Below are positions 47,294 through 55,364 of a stretch of 64,000 nucleotides of DNA, piece by piece; the first letter of the stretch is position 1; each line of letters opens with the position of its first letter. A program made the translations under genes and the position numbers. Source of the DNA: Bradyrhizobium diversitatis. GTDB lineage: Bacteria; Pseudomonadota; Alphaproteobacteria; Rhizobiales; Xanthobacteraceae. The notes under the pieces were generated by a model. The model searched no databases and was not told where the DNA came from. It worked only from the letters and a program-made list of their open reading frames with translations. The stretch is from positions 1 through 64,000 of the forward strand of contig NZ_JACEGD010000029.1 of the NCBI RefSeq assembly GCF_016031635.1, read 5' to 3'.

Positions 47294-47671
47294 TTACTTC
47301 AGCTCAACCTTGGCGCCAGCCTTCTCGAGCTGGGCCTTGATCTTGTCGGCTTCGTCCTTGTTCACGCCTTCCTTGACAGGCTTCGGCGCGCCCTCGACGA
47401 GGTCCTTCGCTTCCTTCAGGCCGAGACCGGTGATGGCGCGGACTTCCTTGATGACCTCGATCTTCTTGTCGCCGGCGCTGGCGAGAACGACCGTGAACTC
47501 GGTCTTCTCTTCCGCCGGAGCGGCAGCGGCGCCACCAGCAGCCGGGCCAGCCACAGCGACAGCCGCGGCGGCCGAAACGCCCCACTTCTCTTCGAGGAGC
47601 TTCGCCAGTTCGGCAGCTTCGAGCACGGTGAGGCTCGAGAGGTCGTCAACGATCTTCTGCAAGTCAGCCAT
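47294..47671 (-). CDS. rplL: 50S ribosomal protein bL12 (L7/L12)
   Basis: 125 residues: N-terminal dimerisation helix MADLQKIVDDLSSLTVLEAA, Ala/Gly hinge, and the C-terminal factor-binding domain KKIEVIKEVRAITGLGLKEA. It recruits EF-Tu, EF-G and IF2 to the stalk. It follows rplJ by 54 bases. Confidence 0.99.
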   Translation of the reverse strand: MADLQKIVDDLSSLTVLEAAELAKLLEEKWGVSAAAAVAVAGPAAGGAAAAPAEEKTEFTVVLASAGDKKIEVIKEVRAITGLGLKEAKDLVEGAPKPVKEGVNKDEADKIKAQLEKAGAKVELK

Positions 47672-47725
47672 TGTTCAGTTTCCTTGAGTGTAAGTCTGGT
47701 TCGGGTTTGAGTTTTGCGAAGGGCG

Positions 47726-48244
47726 TCAGGCCGCTTCGCCCTTTGAGGCATGAGCCTGGATGACGCGCGCGAGCTTGCCCGCGGGCGCGTTGGCGAGCTG
47801 GGCCAGCTTGGTCGCCGGGGCCACAAGCAGGCCGACGATCTTGCCGCGCAGTTCGTCAAGCGACGGCAGCGAGGCAAGCGCCTTCACGCCGTCGACATTC
47901 AGGACGGTCTTGCCCATCGACCCGCCAACGATGACGAACTTTTCGTTCGCCTTGGCAAATTCGATGGCGACCTTTGGCGCCGCTACCGGATCGTTGGAAG
48001 TTGCGATCACGGTCGGCCCCTTCAGCATGGGGCCGATGGCTACGACGTCAGTGCCTTCAAGAGCAATTTTGGCGAGACGGTTCTTCGAGACCTTCACCGA
48101 CGCACCCGCCTGCTTCATCTGCTGGCGCAGCTTCTGCATTTGGGCGACGGTGAGGCCGGAATATTGAGCAACGATCGCGACGCTCGTGGTCTTGAAGACC
48201 TCGTTGAGCTGTTCGACCGCCTCTTTTTTTGCCGCTCGTTCCAC
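47726..48244 (-). CDS. rplJ: 50S ribosomal protein uL10
   Basis: 172 residues if translation starts at GTG 48244 (V/M-ERAAKKEAVEQLNEVF). An upstream ATG (48271) would add nine residues but lacks a ribosome site, whereas the GTG has GGAGAG about eight bases upstream and gives the usual N-terminus. Family core SGLTVAQMQKLRQQMKQAG and SVKVSKNRLAKIALEGTD. L10 anchors L7/L12 dimers and typically autoregulates the rplJL mRNA through its leader. Confidence 0.95.
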   Translation of the reverse strand: MERAAKKEAVEQLNEVFKTTSVAIVAQYSGLTVAQMQKLRQQMKQAGASVKVSKNRLAKIALEGTDVVAIGPMLKGPTVIATSNDPVAAPKVAIEFAKANEKFVIVGGSMGKTVLNVDGVKALASLPSLDELRGKIVGLLVAPATKLAQLANAPAGKLARVIQAHASKGEAA

Positions 48245-48833
48245 AGCAAGCTCTCTCCGGTTGGCGGTCATCGCGAGAAGCGGGACCGCCGGGTTTCACC
48301 CATCGTCCCGCCCGAACCTGAACCTCCGGGCCAAAAAACCCATCGGACACGCCGGGCAAGACGACAATTCAAAGCCTGCCCTCCGGGAGCCCCCTTGGAG
48401 GCCCACGGCGTGTCGAGGTCCGAACCAGACCCGTTTCGCTAACCCTACCGTTAAGGCTGGGCGCGAAGTGAAATCCGGTCTTCACCCGTCTATGCAGGCC
48501 ATGCGATTAAGCCATTGAGAAATCGAAATTTCCCGCAGGCGCCTGCAGTCTTGGACAGGACGAGGCCAGCCGGCGAACCGTCCGACCTCTGCCCGCACCC
48601 CAGCCAACCGACGGGTTTTCCTTCCTTTTCCGGGCAAATCCTTGCGGACGTCCTGAAAAGGAATGATCTCCTGTCATGCCGGTTTTTCGGAATGCGTGCA
48701 CGAACGCGCCAGCCGAGGCCGGTACGTTCGGAGGCGGTTCTTTAACCGCTCCGGGCCTGCTTGCCAAGAGCAAAATTCACACCAGTTCCAATCGATTGCC
48801 GGCCAGGCTTGATCTCGGCTGACAAGGCCCGAT
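48245..48833. other. leader/promoter region of rplJL
   Basis: 589 bases between the dehydrogenase stop and the rplJ start with no gene I can support. It should hold the rplJL promoter and any L10-binding leader. I could not pick a -35/-10 pair or fold a convincing L10 leader by eye. Confidence 0.45.
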
Positions 48834-49787
48834 TCAGGACGATTTGACCGCGTAAGGGAGCGGTCTACCCTCGAAGAACGCGGTCAGGTTGGCCAAGACG
48901 CAATTCTGCATGGCAACGTGCGATTCCAGGGTGTGGCCGCCGATATGCGGGGCGAAGACCACGTTCCGCAGCGCCGTCAGCGCATCGGGGGCGTGCGGTT
49001 CCTGCTCAAAGACATCGAGGCCGGCGCCGGCGATGGTCTTGTCGGCGAGCGCGGCGACCAGGGCTTTCTCGTCGATGACGGAGCCGCGGGAAATATTGAC
49101 GACATAGCCGTCCGCGCCGAGTCGCCGAAGGATATCGGCATTGACGACATGCTGGGTCTCGGCCCCTGCCCGGACCGCGATCATCAACACGCTGCACCAG
49201 TCGGCCAGCGCCTCCAGCGACGAGAAATATCGATACGGCAGATCGTATCGGGTGCGGCTGAAATAGCCGACCTCGCTCTCGAAAGCCGCGCAGCGCACGG
49301 CGATCTTGCGGCCGATCTCGCCCATGCCGTAGACGCCGATGCGGCGGCCGGGCATGCCGGCCTGAGGCCGCATCATTGGCGACTGTTTTGACGCCGCCCA
49401 GTCGCCACTGCGGACATATTGGTCGGCGACCAGAAGGCGCCGTGTCGCCGCGAGCATCAGGGTCATTGCGATATCGGCGACCGAAGCGGCATTGGCGCCC
49501 GGGCTGTGGCCGACGGCGATATTGCGCGCGGCGGCTGCCTTCAGATCGACGCCGTCATAACCGGTGCCGTAGCAGATGATGGCGCCGAGCTTTGGAAACA
49601 GGTCCATCGCCTCCGCGCCGAGCAGGGTCCCGCCCGCGGTCAGCATCGCGCGGATACCCCTGAGCTCGTCCGCCGGAAAAACCTCGTGCGCGGGCTTGCC
49701 AGCGGTGTCGAGCAGTTCGAACCGCTCGGCGAAACGCGCCATCATGGTTTTGGGAAAGCGCGAGTAGATCAGGACCTTGTCAGCCAT
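48834..49787 (-). CDS. D-2-hydroxyacid dehydrogenase
   Basis: 317 residues from ATG 49787 (MADKVLIYSRFPKTMM). The NAD domain has GVYGMGEIGRKIA. Catalytic residues of the D-isomer-specific family are all present: Arg in NISRGSVIDE, Glu in DVFEQEPHAP, and His in APHIGGHT. The substrate could be glyoxylate, hydroxypyruvate or another 2-ketoacid; sequence does not decide. It lies between rplKA and rplJL, on the same strand, a place where these ribosomal genes are normally adjacent. A strong hairpin separates it from rplA. Confidence 0.9.
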   Translation of the reverse strand: MADKVLIYSRFPKTMMARFAERFELLDTAGKPAHEVFPADELRGIRAMLTAGGTLLGAEAMDLFPKLGAIICYGTGYDGVDLKAAAARNIAVGHSPGANAASVADIAMTLMLAATRRLLVADQYVRSGDWAASKQSPMMRPQAGMPGRRIGVYGMGEIGRKIAVRCAAFESEVGYFSRTRYDLPYRYFSSLEALADWCSVLMIAVRAGAETQHVVNADILRRLGADGYVVNISRGSVIDEKALVAALADKTIAGAGLDVFEQEPHAPDALTALRNVVFAPHIGGHTLESHVAMQNCVLANLTAFFEGRPLPYAVKSS

Positions 49788-49821
49788 TGTTCTTGCTTCC
49801 GGAGAGCGCCGCCACAAACGA

Positions 49822-49857
49822 CGAGGGGCGGAATCGGTTGCCCAATTCCGCCCCTCG
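49822..49857 (-). terminator. strong hairpin after rplA, probable terminator
   Basis: Perfect 13-base arms (49822-49834 and 49845-49857; CGAGGGGCGGAAT and complement) with a 10-base loop lie 20 bases past the rplA stop. The T-tract is weak (TCGTTTG), so readthrough into the dehydrogenase is possible. Confidence 0.6.
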
Positions 49858-49877
49858 CCTCATGCAATTTCCAAACC

Positions 49878-50570
49878 TTAGCCGAGAATGGTGCCCGGCT
49901 CGACCTTCACGCCCGGGCCCATGGTCGAGGACACCGCAACGCGCTGGATGTAGGTACCCTTGGAACCAGCCGGCTTCGCCTTGGAGACGGCATCAGCCAG
50001 GGCCTTGATGTTCTCGACCAGCTTCTCCTCGGAGAACGAGGCCTTGCCGACGCCGGCCTGCAGGATGCCGGCCTTCTCGACGCGGAACTCGACCGAGCCG
50101 CCCTTGGCACCCTTCACCGCGCCGGTGACGTCCATGGTCACGGTGCCGATCTTCGGGTTCGGCATCAGGCCGCGCGGGCCGAGCACCTTACCGAGACGGC
50201 CGACCAGCGGCATCATGTCGGGGGTGGCGATGCAGCGGTCGAAATCGATCGAGCCGTTCTGCACCTTCTCGACCAGGTCCTCGGCGCCGACGACGTCAGC
50301 ACCGGCCGCCTTGGCTTCGTCGGCCTTGGCGCCACGGGCGAACACGCCGACGCGGAGCGTACGGCCGGTACCGTTCGGCAGGGTCACGACGCCGCGGACC
50401 ATCTGGTCGGCGTGACGCGGATCGACACCGAGATTGATCGCGACCTCGATGGTCTCGTCGAACTTCGCCTTCGCGCGTTCCTTGACCATCTTGATGGCGT
50501 CCGCGAGCGGGTAAAGCTTTTCGCGATCAATGCCTTCGCGGGCTTTGTTCAAACGCTTTCCGATTGCCAT
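49878..50570 (-). CDS. rplA: 50S ribosomal protein uL1
   Basis: 230 residues: MAIGKRLNKAREGIDREKLY, DMMPLVGRLGKVLGPRGLMP and GTVTMDVTGAVKGAKGGSVE. L1 forms the stalk at the E site and in many bacteria represses its own rplKA mRNA. It is six bases after rplK. Confidence 0.99.
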   Translation of the reverse strand: MAIGKRLNKAREGIDREKLYPLADAIKMVKERAKAKFDETIEVAINLGVDPRHADQMVRGVVTLPNGTGRTLRVGVFARGAKADEAKAAGADVVGAEDLVEKVQNGSIDFDRCIATPDMMPLVGRLGKVLGPRGLMPNPKIGTVTMDVTGAVKGAKGGSVEFRVEKAGILQAGVGKASFSEEKLVENIKALADAVSKAKPAGSKGTYIQRVAVSSTMGPGVKVEPGTILG

Positions 50571-50576
50571 GACCGC

Positions 50577-51005
50577 TTACCCCGCAACTTCCAGACCCAT
50601 CGAACGGGCAGAGCCCTCGACCATCTTCATGGCCGATTCGATGGTGTCGCAATTCAAGTCCTTCATCTTCTTCTCGGCGATCTCGCGCACCTGCGCCTTG
50701 GTCACCTTGCCGGCCTTGTCGCGGCCCGGCGCCTTCGAGCCGGACTGGATCTTGGCAGCCTGCTTGAGGAAGAAGGACATCGGGGGGGTCTTCATCTCGA
50801 ACGTGAACGAACGATCGGCGTAGATCGTGATCACGACGGGAATCGGGGTGTTCTTCTCTTCCTTCTGGGTCTGGGCGTTGAATGCCTTGCAGAACTCCAT
50901 GATGTTGAGACCGCGCTGACCAAGCGCGGGACCGATCGGGGGCGAAGGATTCGCCGCGCCGGCCGGGACCTGAAGCTTCAGGTATCCGGTCACTTTCTTT
51001 GCCAT
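50577..51005 (-). CDS. rplK: 50S ribosomal protein uL11
   Basis: 142 residues, MAKKVTGYLKLQVPAGAANP and the thiostrepton-region PIGPALGQRGLNIMEFCKAF; C-terminal NCDTIESAMKMVEGSARSMG. L11 is needed for RelA activation on stalled ribosomes. It lies 135 bases after nusG. Confidence 0.99.
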   Translation of the reverse strand: MAKKVTGYLKLQVPAGAANPSPPIGPALGQRGLNIMEFCKAFNAQTQKEEKNTPIPVVITIYADRSFTFEMKTPPMSFFLKQAAKIQSGSKAPGRDKAGKVTKAQVREIAEKKMKDLNCDTIESAMKMVEGSARSMGLEVAG

Positions 51006-51140
51006 GTATCACTCCTGTTGTGCCGGCATGTCGCCGGCGGTTTCAGGTTCGTGGTCGGGATCGATGTGCGGCTGGCAACCGCCCTCGTCCTCCCACGGCC
51101 TCTCTTTGCGCAAAGCGTTTCGGCTTCACGCGCGCCCCGA

Positions 51141-51695
51141 TCAGACCTTCTCGACCTGACCGAATTCCAGCTCGACCGGCGTGGCGCGGCCGAAGATCGA
51201 CACGGCGACCTTCACGCGCGAGCGCGCCTCGTCGATTTCCTCGACCACACCCGAGAACGAGGCGAACGGGCCATCGGCCACGCGCACATTCTCGCCGATC
51301 TCGAACGACACCGACGCCTTCGGCCGTTCCACACCCTCCTGCACCTGGTGCAGGATGCGCATGGCCTCGGCCTCCGAGATCGGCATCGGCTTGTTTTCCG
51401 CGCCGAGGAAGCCCGTCACCTTGGGCGTGTTCTTGATCAGATGAAACGCCTCGTCGGTCAGCTTCATCTTCACCAGCACATAGCCCGGGAAGAACTTGCG
51501 CTCGGCGTCGATCTTGCGGCCGCGGCGCACTTCCGTGACCTTCTCGGTCGGAACCAGCACCAGCTCGAACAGATCCTCGAGGCCGCGCTGTTTGGCCTGC
51601 TCGCGGATCGATTCGGCGACCTTCTTCTCGAAGTTCGAATAGGCGTGAACGATGTACCAGCGCTTGTCGGACAATTGAGCGGTTGCCGTTGCCAT
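51141..51695 (-). CDS. nusG: transcription termination/antitermination factor NusG
   Basis: 184 residues. NGN domain DKRWYIVHAYSNFEKKVAES and FFPGYVLVKMKLTDEAFHLI; C-terminal KOW ENVRVADGPFASFSGVVEEI. NusG binds RNA polymerase and, through KOW, Rho or S10. The start overlaps the secE stop by one base (TGATG). Confidence 0.99.
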   Translation of the reverse strand: MATATAQLSDKRWYIVHAYSNFEKKVAESIREQAKQRGLEDLFELVLVPTEKVTEVRRGRKIDAERKFFPGYVLVKMKLTDEAFHLIKNTPKVTGFLGAENKPMPISEAEAMRILHQVQEGVERPKASVSFEIGENVRVADGPFASFSGVVEEIDEARSRVKVAVSIFGRATPVELEFGQVEKV

Positions 51696-51886
51696 CAGTG
51701 AATGCCCAGGAGGAAGGTGATGAGGTAGCGGATGATCTGGTCGGCGGCGAAGAAGAAGATCGAGGCGACGGCGACCATGACGAACACCATGATGGTGGTG
51801 ATCGTGGTCTCACGACGGGTCGGCCAAGTGACCTTGGCGGTCTCCGAACGCACTTCCTGCAAGAACTTGAACGGGCTGACTGCCAT
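51695..51886 (-). CDS. secE: protein translocase subunit SecE
   Basis: 63 residues from ATG 51886 (MAVSPFKFLQEVRSETAKVT); an upstream TTG would add five residues. The amphipathic helix with RSETAKVTWPTRRETTITT is the SecE signature and one membrane helix follows, the minimal single-span form. It clamps SecY. First gene of the secE-nusG-rpl-rpo array. Confidence 0.96.
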   Translation of the reverse strand: MAVSPFKFLQEVRSETAKVTWPTRRETTITTIMVFVMVAVASIFFFAADQIIRYLITFLLGIH

Positions 51887-52060
51887 CGTTTTGATGTCCA
51901 ACGTCCGTCGACAGACGCGAATGAATTTCGGGGATCCGAACAGCCGCCGTTGGCCCAGCCCTCTGTCTCGAAGGATGAGCCGGAAACCGGGCTCGATTGT
52001 TCGGGGATTTCAAAGCCGCGCCGGAAATCCGCGTCTAACGGGCCGGCTGCGAGTGCCGGG

Positions 52061-52089
52061 TAAATACTGCGGATGGGGCCAAAGGTCAA
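52061..52089 (-). promoter_or_regulatory. sigma-70-type promoter of secE-nusG
   Basis: Minus strand TTGACC (52084-52089), 17-base spacer, TATTTA (52061-52066): a good match with ideal spacing. It leaves a leader of about 170 bases before secE. No tRNA was found between the two. Confidence 0.75.
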
Positions 52090-52225
52090 GATACGGGGCT
52101 TCGCGGCGAGAAGCCGGCGTCCTCAGGCGACCCATGCACACCCCAAGGAGGATCAAGGACTTATCTCCCGTCCCAGCGGGGACGAGATCAGCCCCGGAAC
52201 CTCCCTGACCAACCCGCCGCCCGGA

Positions 52226-53494
52226 TCAGTCGGCCCGGTCGACCATGGAGACACCCGGGAGCGGCACCACGAATTTTCCACCCTCGGCAAAATAGCGGGC
52301 GTGCTTGGCCCGGATCGGGTCGACATAGCGCCAAGCGAAGACCACGACAAACGCTGGCTTGCGCTCATAAAGGGCCGCCGGGGGCAGAATCGGAATGTCG
52401 TAACCCGGGCCTGCCATCACGTTCCCCTTCTTGGGGTCGTCGTCCACCAGGAAGTCGATCTTGTTCTCCAGGCAGAACTGCGGGAGCAGCGTCGTGGTGC
52501 CGACCGACACACCGTAGCCGGCGACCAGCTGCCCCCGTGCATGAGCGGCATCGGCCATCGCGACCAGCTCGTCGCGGATGGCCGCGATCCTCTTCACATA
52601 GGGCACATAATAGGCCGGCTGATCGACGCCGAGCCGGTCCTCCTCGGCGATGAACCTCGCGACCTCCGCTGACGGCTTCTTCGCACCGCCGGCGCGCTGG
52701 ACAGTCACGCGGATCGAGCCGCCCTTGGTCCAGATGTGCTGAACGTCGATCACTTCCATGCCGAGCCGCGCGAAGAAGCGCGTCAACGGCTTGATGTTAA
52801 AATAGGACAGATGCTCGTGATAGACGGTGTCGAGCAGGTTCTTCTCGGTGACATCGACGCCGTACTGCGTCTCGAAGACGAACAATCCGTCCGGTGCAAG
52901 CACGTCGCGAACCCCGATCACGAGCGGATCGAGATTGTCGACATTGGCGATCATGTTGTTGGCGATCACGACGCTCGCCGCACCATGGCTTTGCAGGATG
53001 CGGTGCCCGATCGCGTCCGTGAAAAAATCGCCGATGGTCTCGATCCCGGCTTCCGTCGCACGCCGCGCGATGTCGACGGCGGGATCGACACCCAGCACCC
53101 GCATGCCGCGCTCCCTAAAGAAGCCGAGCAACGATCCGTCATTGCTGCCGAGCTCGACGACGAGCGAGCCCGGCGCGATCCCGAAGCGGCTGACGACGTC
53201 GTTGGCATAGCCTGCGAAATGCTCCCGCAAGCCGAGCGAGAGCGAGGTGGTATAGACGTAGTTGCGGTACTGGATCTCTGGATTGCCGACATGGAGAATC
53301 TGGAGGTGGCCGCAGTCCCGGCACAGATGCAGCGCCATCGGTACCGCGGCCCTGAAGACGGGATCGTCGACGCTGGCGTCCGGCACCTGGAAGTTCGGCG
53401 TGCCGATGGGCATGCCTGCCATCGGAACGACCAGCTCCTGCTTGTCCGAATGGCAGAGGCGGCAAGTTTGGCGGACGTAGAACAGGTTTTTCAT
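52226..53494 (-). CDS. zinc-domain SAM C-methyltransferase (sugar C-methyltransferase type)
   Basis: 422 residues from ATG 53494 (MKNLFYVRQTCRLCHS). The N-terminal zinc site is Cys11, Cys14, Cys58, Cys61 (CRLC ... CRDC). The central methyltransferase has VVELGSNDGSLL at 113-124. The long C-terminal region fits the partner domain of sugar C-3/C-5 methyltransferases that act on nucleotide-linked ketosugars. No good ribosome site precedes the ATG; instead a 29-codon frame runs from the flippase stop to this start (ATGA at both ends). It is last in the minus arm of the sugar cluster. Confidence 0.87.
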   Translation of the reverse strand: MKNLFYVRQTCRLCHSDKQELVVPMAGMPIGTPNFQVPDASVDDPVFRAAVPMALHLCRDCGHLQILHVGNPEIQYRNYVYTTSLSLGLREHFAGYANDVVSRFGIAPGSLVVELGSNDGSLLGFFRERGMRVLGVDPAVDIARRATEAGIETIGDFFTDAIGHRILQSHGAASVVIANNMIANVDNLDPLVIGVRDVLAPDGLFVFETQYGVDVTEKNLLDTVYHEHLSYFNIKPLTRFFARLGMEVIDVQHIWTKGGSIRVTVQRAGGAKKPSAEVARFIAEEDRLGVDQPAYYVPYVKRIAAIRDELVAMADAAHARGQLVAGYGVSVGTTTLLPQFCLENKIDFLVDDDPKKGNVMAGPGYDIPILPPAALYERKPAFVVVFAWRYVDPIRAKHARYFAEGGKFVVPLPGVSMVDRAD

Positions 53495-53576
53495 CGTGGA
53501 ACCGAGATATGAGATACGCGAGCGAATGAGATAATCCCATCCTGTGAAGACCAGATCGGCAATGGGCTTGCGCAGA

Positions 53577-54599
53577 TCATGAGTGGCTCGAGACTTCCGT
53601 GCCCTGCCCCAGCGCGAAACCGGGCGCTTCCTCCGCCGCCCTTGCGGCCTTGTCAGCGGAATACGACCCACGCTCCGGACTCGCCAGCCAGATTACGCCG
53701 CCGACGAGGCCAACAATCACGCTGATGGCACCTAGCAGGAGTGAAACCGACAGCGCTTCCTCGGACGGCACACCCGCAAGACCGAGGCAGGCGACCATCG
53801 CCCCTTCGCGAACGCCCCAGCCGCTGATCGAGATCGGAACGGCTGTTAACAGCACGACCGGCGGAATCAGGATGCCGGCGTCGAGGATCGATAGCTGCGC
53901 TCCGACACCGCGCGCCAGGGTGTAGCAGGCCGCCGCCGTCACGAGATGGATGAGGAGCGCGGATCCGAACAGCAAACCGCGGCGCTCGGATTGCAACAGA
54001 AGAAACCTGACGAGCGTTCCGAACCGGACGAAGCTTGCGATTGCGGGGAGCGCAATAAGGCGTTTCGGCAAACGGTCGAGCGTCAGCAGGACCACGGTGC
54101 CGGCGACGCCCGCCAGCGTAAGTCCGCCGATGGCCAGGATCGCTGCCGCATTGGACACCCGTGACAGCAGAAACGGCAATCCGGCCACCATCAGCACGAT
54201 CAGCCCGATCAACGCCGTGAAGCGGTCTGCCGCAACGCCCTTGACCGCCGCTGACCACTGCACGCCACGTTGGCGGAGCAGCCACATCCGCACCGCGTCC
54301 CCGCCGACCGACGACGGCAACACCTGATTGAACCAGAGGCTGATCATGAGGATCCGCCAGCCCGCGAGCCAGTTCAGCGGCACGCCGAGCGCGCGCATGA
54401 TCAGCTCCCACCGGCCGTTGAGCACGAAGGTCTGGAAGAAGATCAGCGCAAACGCGACGACGAACAGGACAGGATCGACCGAGATGAGATGAGTTCGCAA
54501 TTGGCGCAGGTCGAGGCCGCGCGCGATATAGACCAGCACCGCGACCGACAGCAGCAGCTTCACCGAAAACAGGGCCGCATGCTTGAATCGCGACTGCAT
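53577..54599 (-). CDS. flippase-like membrane protein (lysylphosphatidylglycerol synthase TM family)
   Basis: 340 residues with about eight hydrophobic helices and the family motif SGWGVREGAMVACLGLAGVP, plus NQVLPSSVGGDAVRMW in the N-terminal half. Proteins of this UPF0104/AglD-like type accompany polysaccharide clusters and MprF; transport of lipid-linked intermediates is inferred, not shown. The C-terminus is a hydrophilic tail. It lies 11 bases after the SIS gene. Confidence 0.85.
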   Translation of the reverse strand: MQSRFKHAALFSVKLLLSVAVLVYIARGLDLRQLRTHLISVDPVLFVVAFALIFFQTFVLNGRWELIMRALGVPLNWLAGWRILMISLWFNQVLPSSVGGDAVRMWLLRQRGVQWSAAVKGVAADRFTALIGLIVLMVAGLPFLLSRVSNAAAILAIGGLTLAGVAGTVVLLTLDRLPKRLIALPAIASFVRFGTLVRFLLLQSERRGLLFGSALLIHLVTAAACYTLARGVGAQLSILDAGILIPPVVLLTAVPISISGWGVREGAMVACLGLAGVPSEEALSVSLLLGAISVIVGLVGGVIWLASPERGSYSADKAARAAEEAPGFALGQGTEVSSHS

Positions 54600-54611
54600 C
54601 GGATGCCCGCC

Positions 54612-55223
54612 TCAGGACGCCGGATATTCCGCACGACCGATGACGAGGTCGATCGCGGCCATCATCCAGAACTGGTGCGTGGTCTCGACAATGTTGTAGC
54701 TGCGGCTGTCGACCCAGAAATTGACGTCGCCGAGGCTGCGCAGCGGATTGTCCGCATTCATGCCCGACAGCGTGATCACGCCGAGCTTCATCGTGCGCGC
54801 CTGCGCAACCGCATTGAGGATGTTCTTCGAACGTCCGGACGAGCTGATCGCGACGAGGCAATCGCCGGCGCGGGCATTCAGGCGTACTGCGTGCGCGATC
54901 CAGTCCTCGAAGCCGTAGTCGTTGGCAAGGCACGACATCATGCTCGCATCGCTGAAGCAGAGTGCAGGCACCGACGCATTCTTCGCCAGATCGATCGCCA
55001 GATGCGAGGCGATGCCGGCTGAGCCGCCATTGCCGATGAAGATGACGCGACCGCCCTGCTCTCGCGTGCGCAACCAGGACGCGCGCGTGGCGGAGATCCT
55101 GGCAAAAATACCGTCGTCGATCGCCGTCGCGCGATGCAGGCGGCCCACGTAGTCGTCGAGAAAGGCCTTGTGGTCGGGATCGACGGACTCGGCGGGCATG
55201 GGCTGGCGGCTCGATTGCAACAT
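54612..55223 (-). CDS. SIS-domain phosphosugar isomerase, phosphoheptose isomerase (GmhA)-like
   Basis: 203 residues from ATG 55223; ATG 55199 is an alternative and neither has a strong ribosome site. The SIS fold shows GNGGSA at 64-69, SHLAIDL and SSSGRS at 127-132, plus VETTHQFWMMAAIDLVIG. This pattern matches GmhA, which makes D-glycero-manno-heptose 7-phosphate from sedoheptulose 7-phosphate. DiaA-type proteins look similar, but the setting beside a heptose-type kinase/nucleotidyltransferase favours sugar metabolism. First gene of the minus arm. Confidence 0.85.
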   Translation of the reverse strand: MLQSSRQPMPAESVDPDHKAFLDDYVGRLHRATAIDDGIFARISATRASWLRTREQGGRVIFIGNGGSAGIASHLAIDLAKNASVPALCFSDASMMSCLANDYGFEDWIAHAVRLNARAGDCLVAISSSGRSKNILNAVAQARTMKLGVITLSGMNADNPLRSLGDVNFWVDSRSYNIVETTHQFWMMAAIDLVIGRAEYPAS

Positions 55224-55252
55224 GTCCGGGTGATACCGGCTATTACCAAGGA

Positions 55253-55277
55253 TTGCAAAGGTATAATACTTGCAAAG
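55253..55277. promoter_or_regulatory. divergent promoter element with TTGCAAAG direct repeats
   Basis: A perfect TATAAT (plus strand 55262-55267) is framed by two identical 8-base direct repeats TTGCAAAG (55253-55260 and 55270-55277). The start-to-start distance is 17, close to two helical turns. It lies between the divergent arms of the sugar cluster. No good -35 was seen, which fits activator dependence. Confidence 0.55.
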
Positions 55278-55364
55278 TTTGCGAGCGGCTGGTAGTCGGC
55301 TTTCGGGTTTCACTCAACATTGGCGAGCCTGTTTCGCTGGGCATTCGCGTCACGGATGTTCCCC

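Noticed and set aside
51902..52225. Possible tRNA-Trp upstream of secE, as in some alphaproteobacteria
   Set aside because: No T-loop GGTTCGAA-type sequence or cloverleaf found on either strand; only a promoter is seen.
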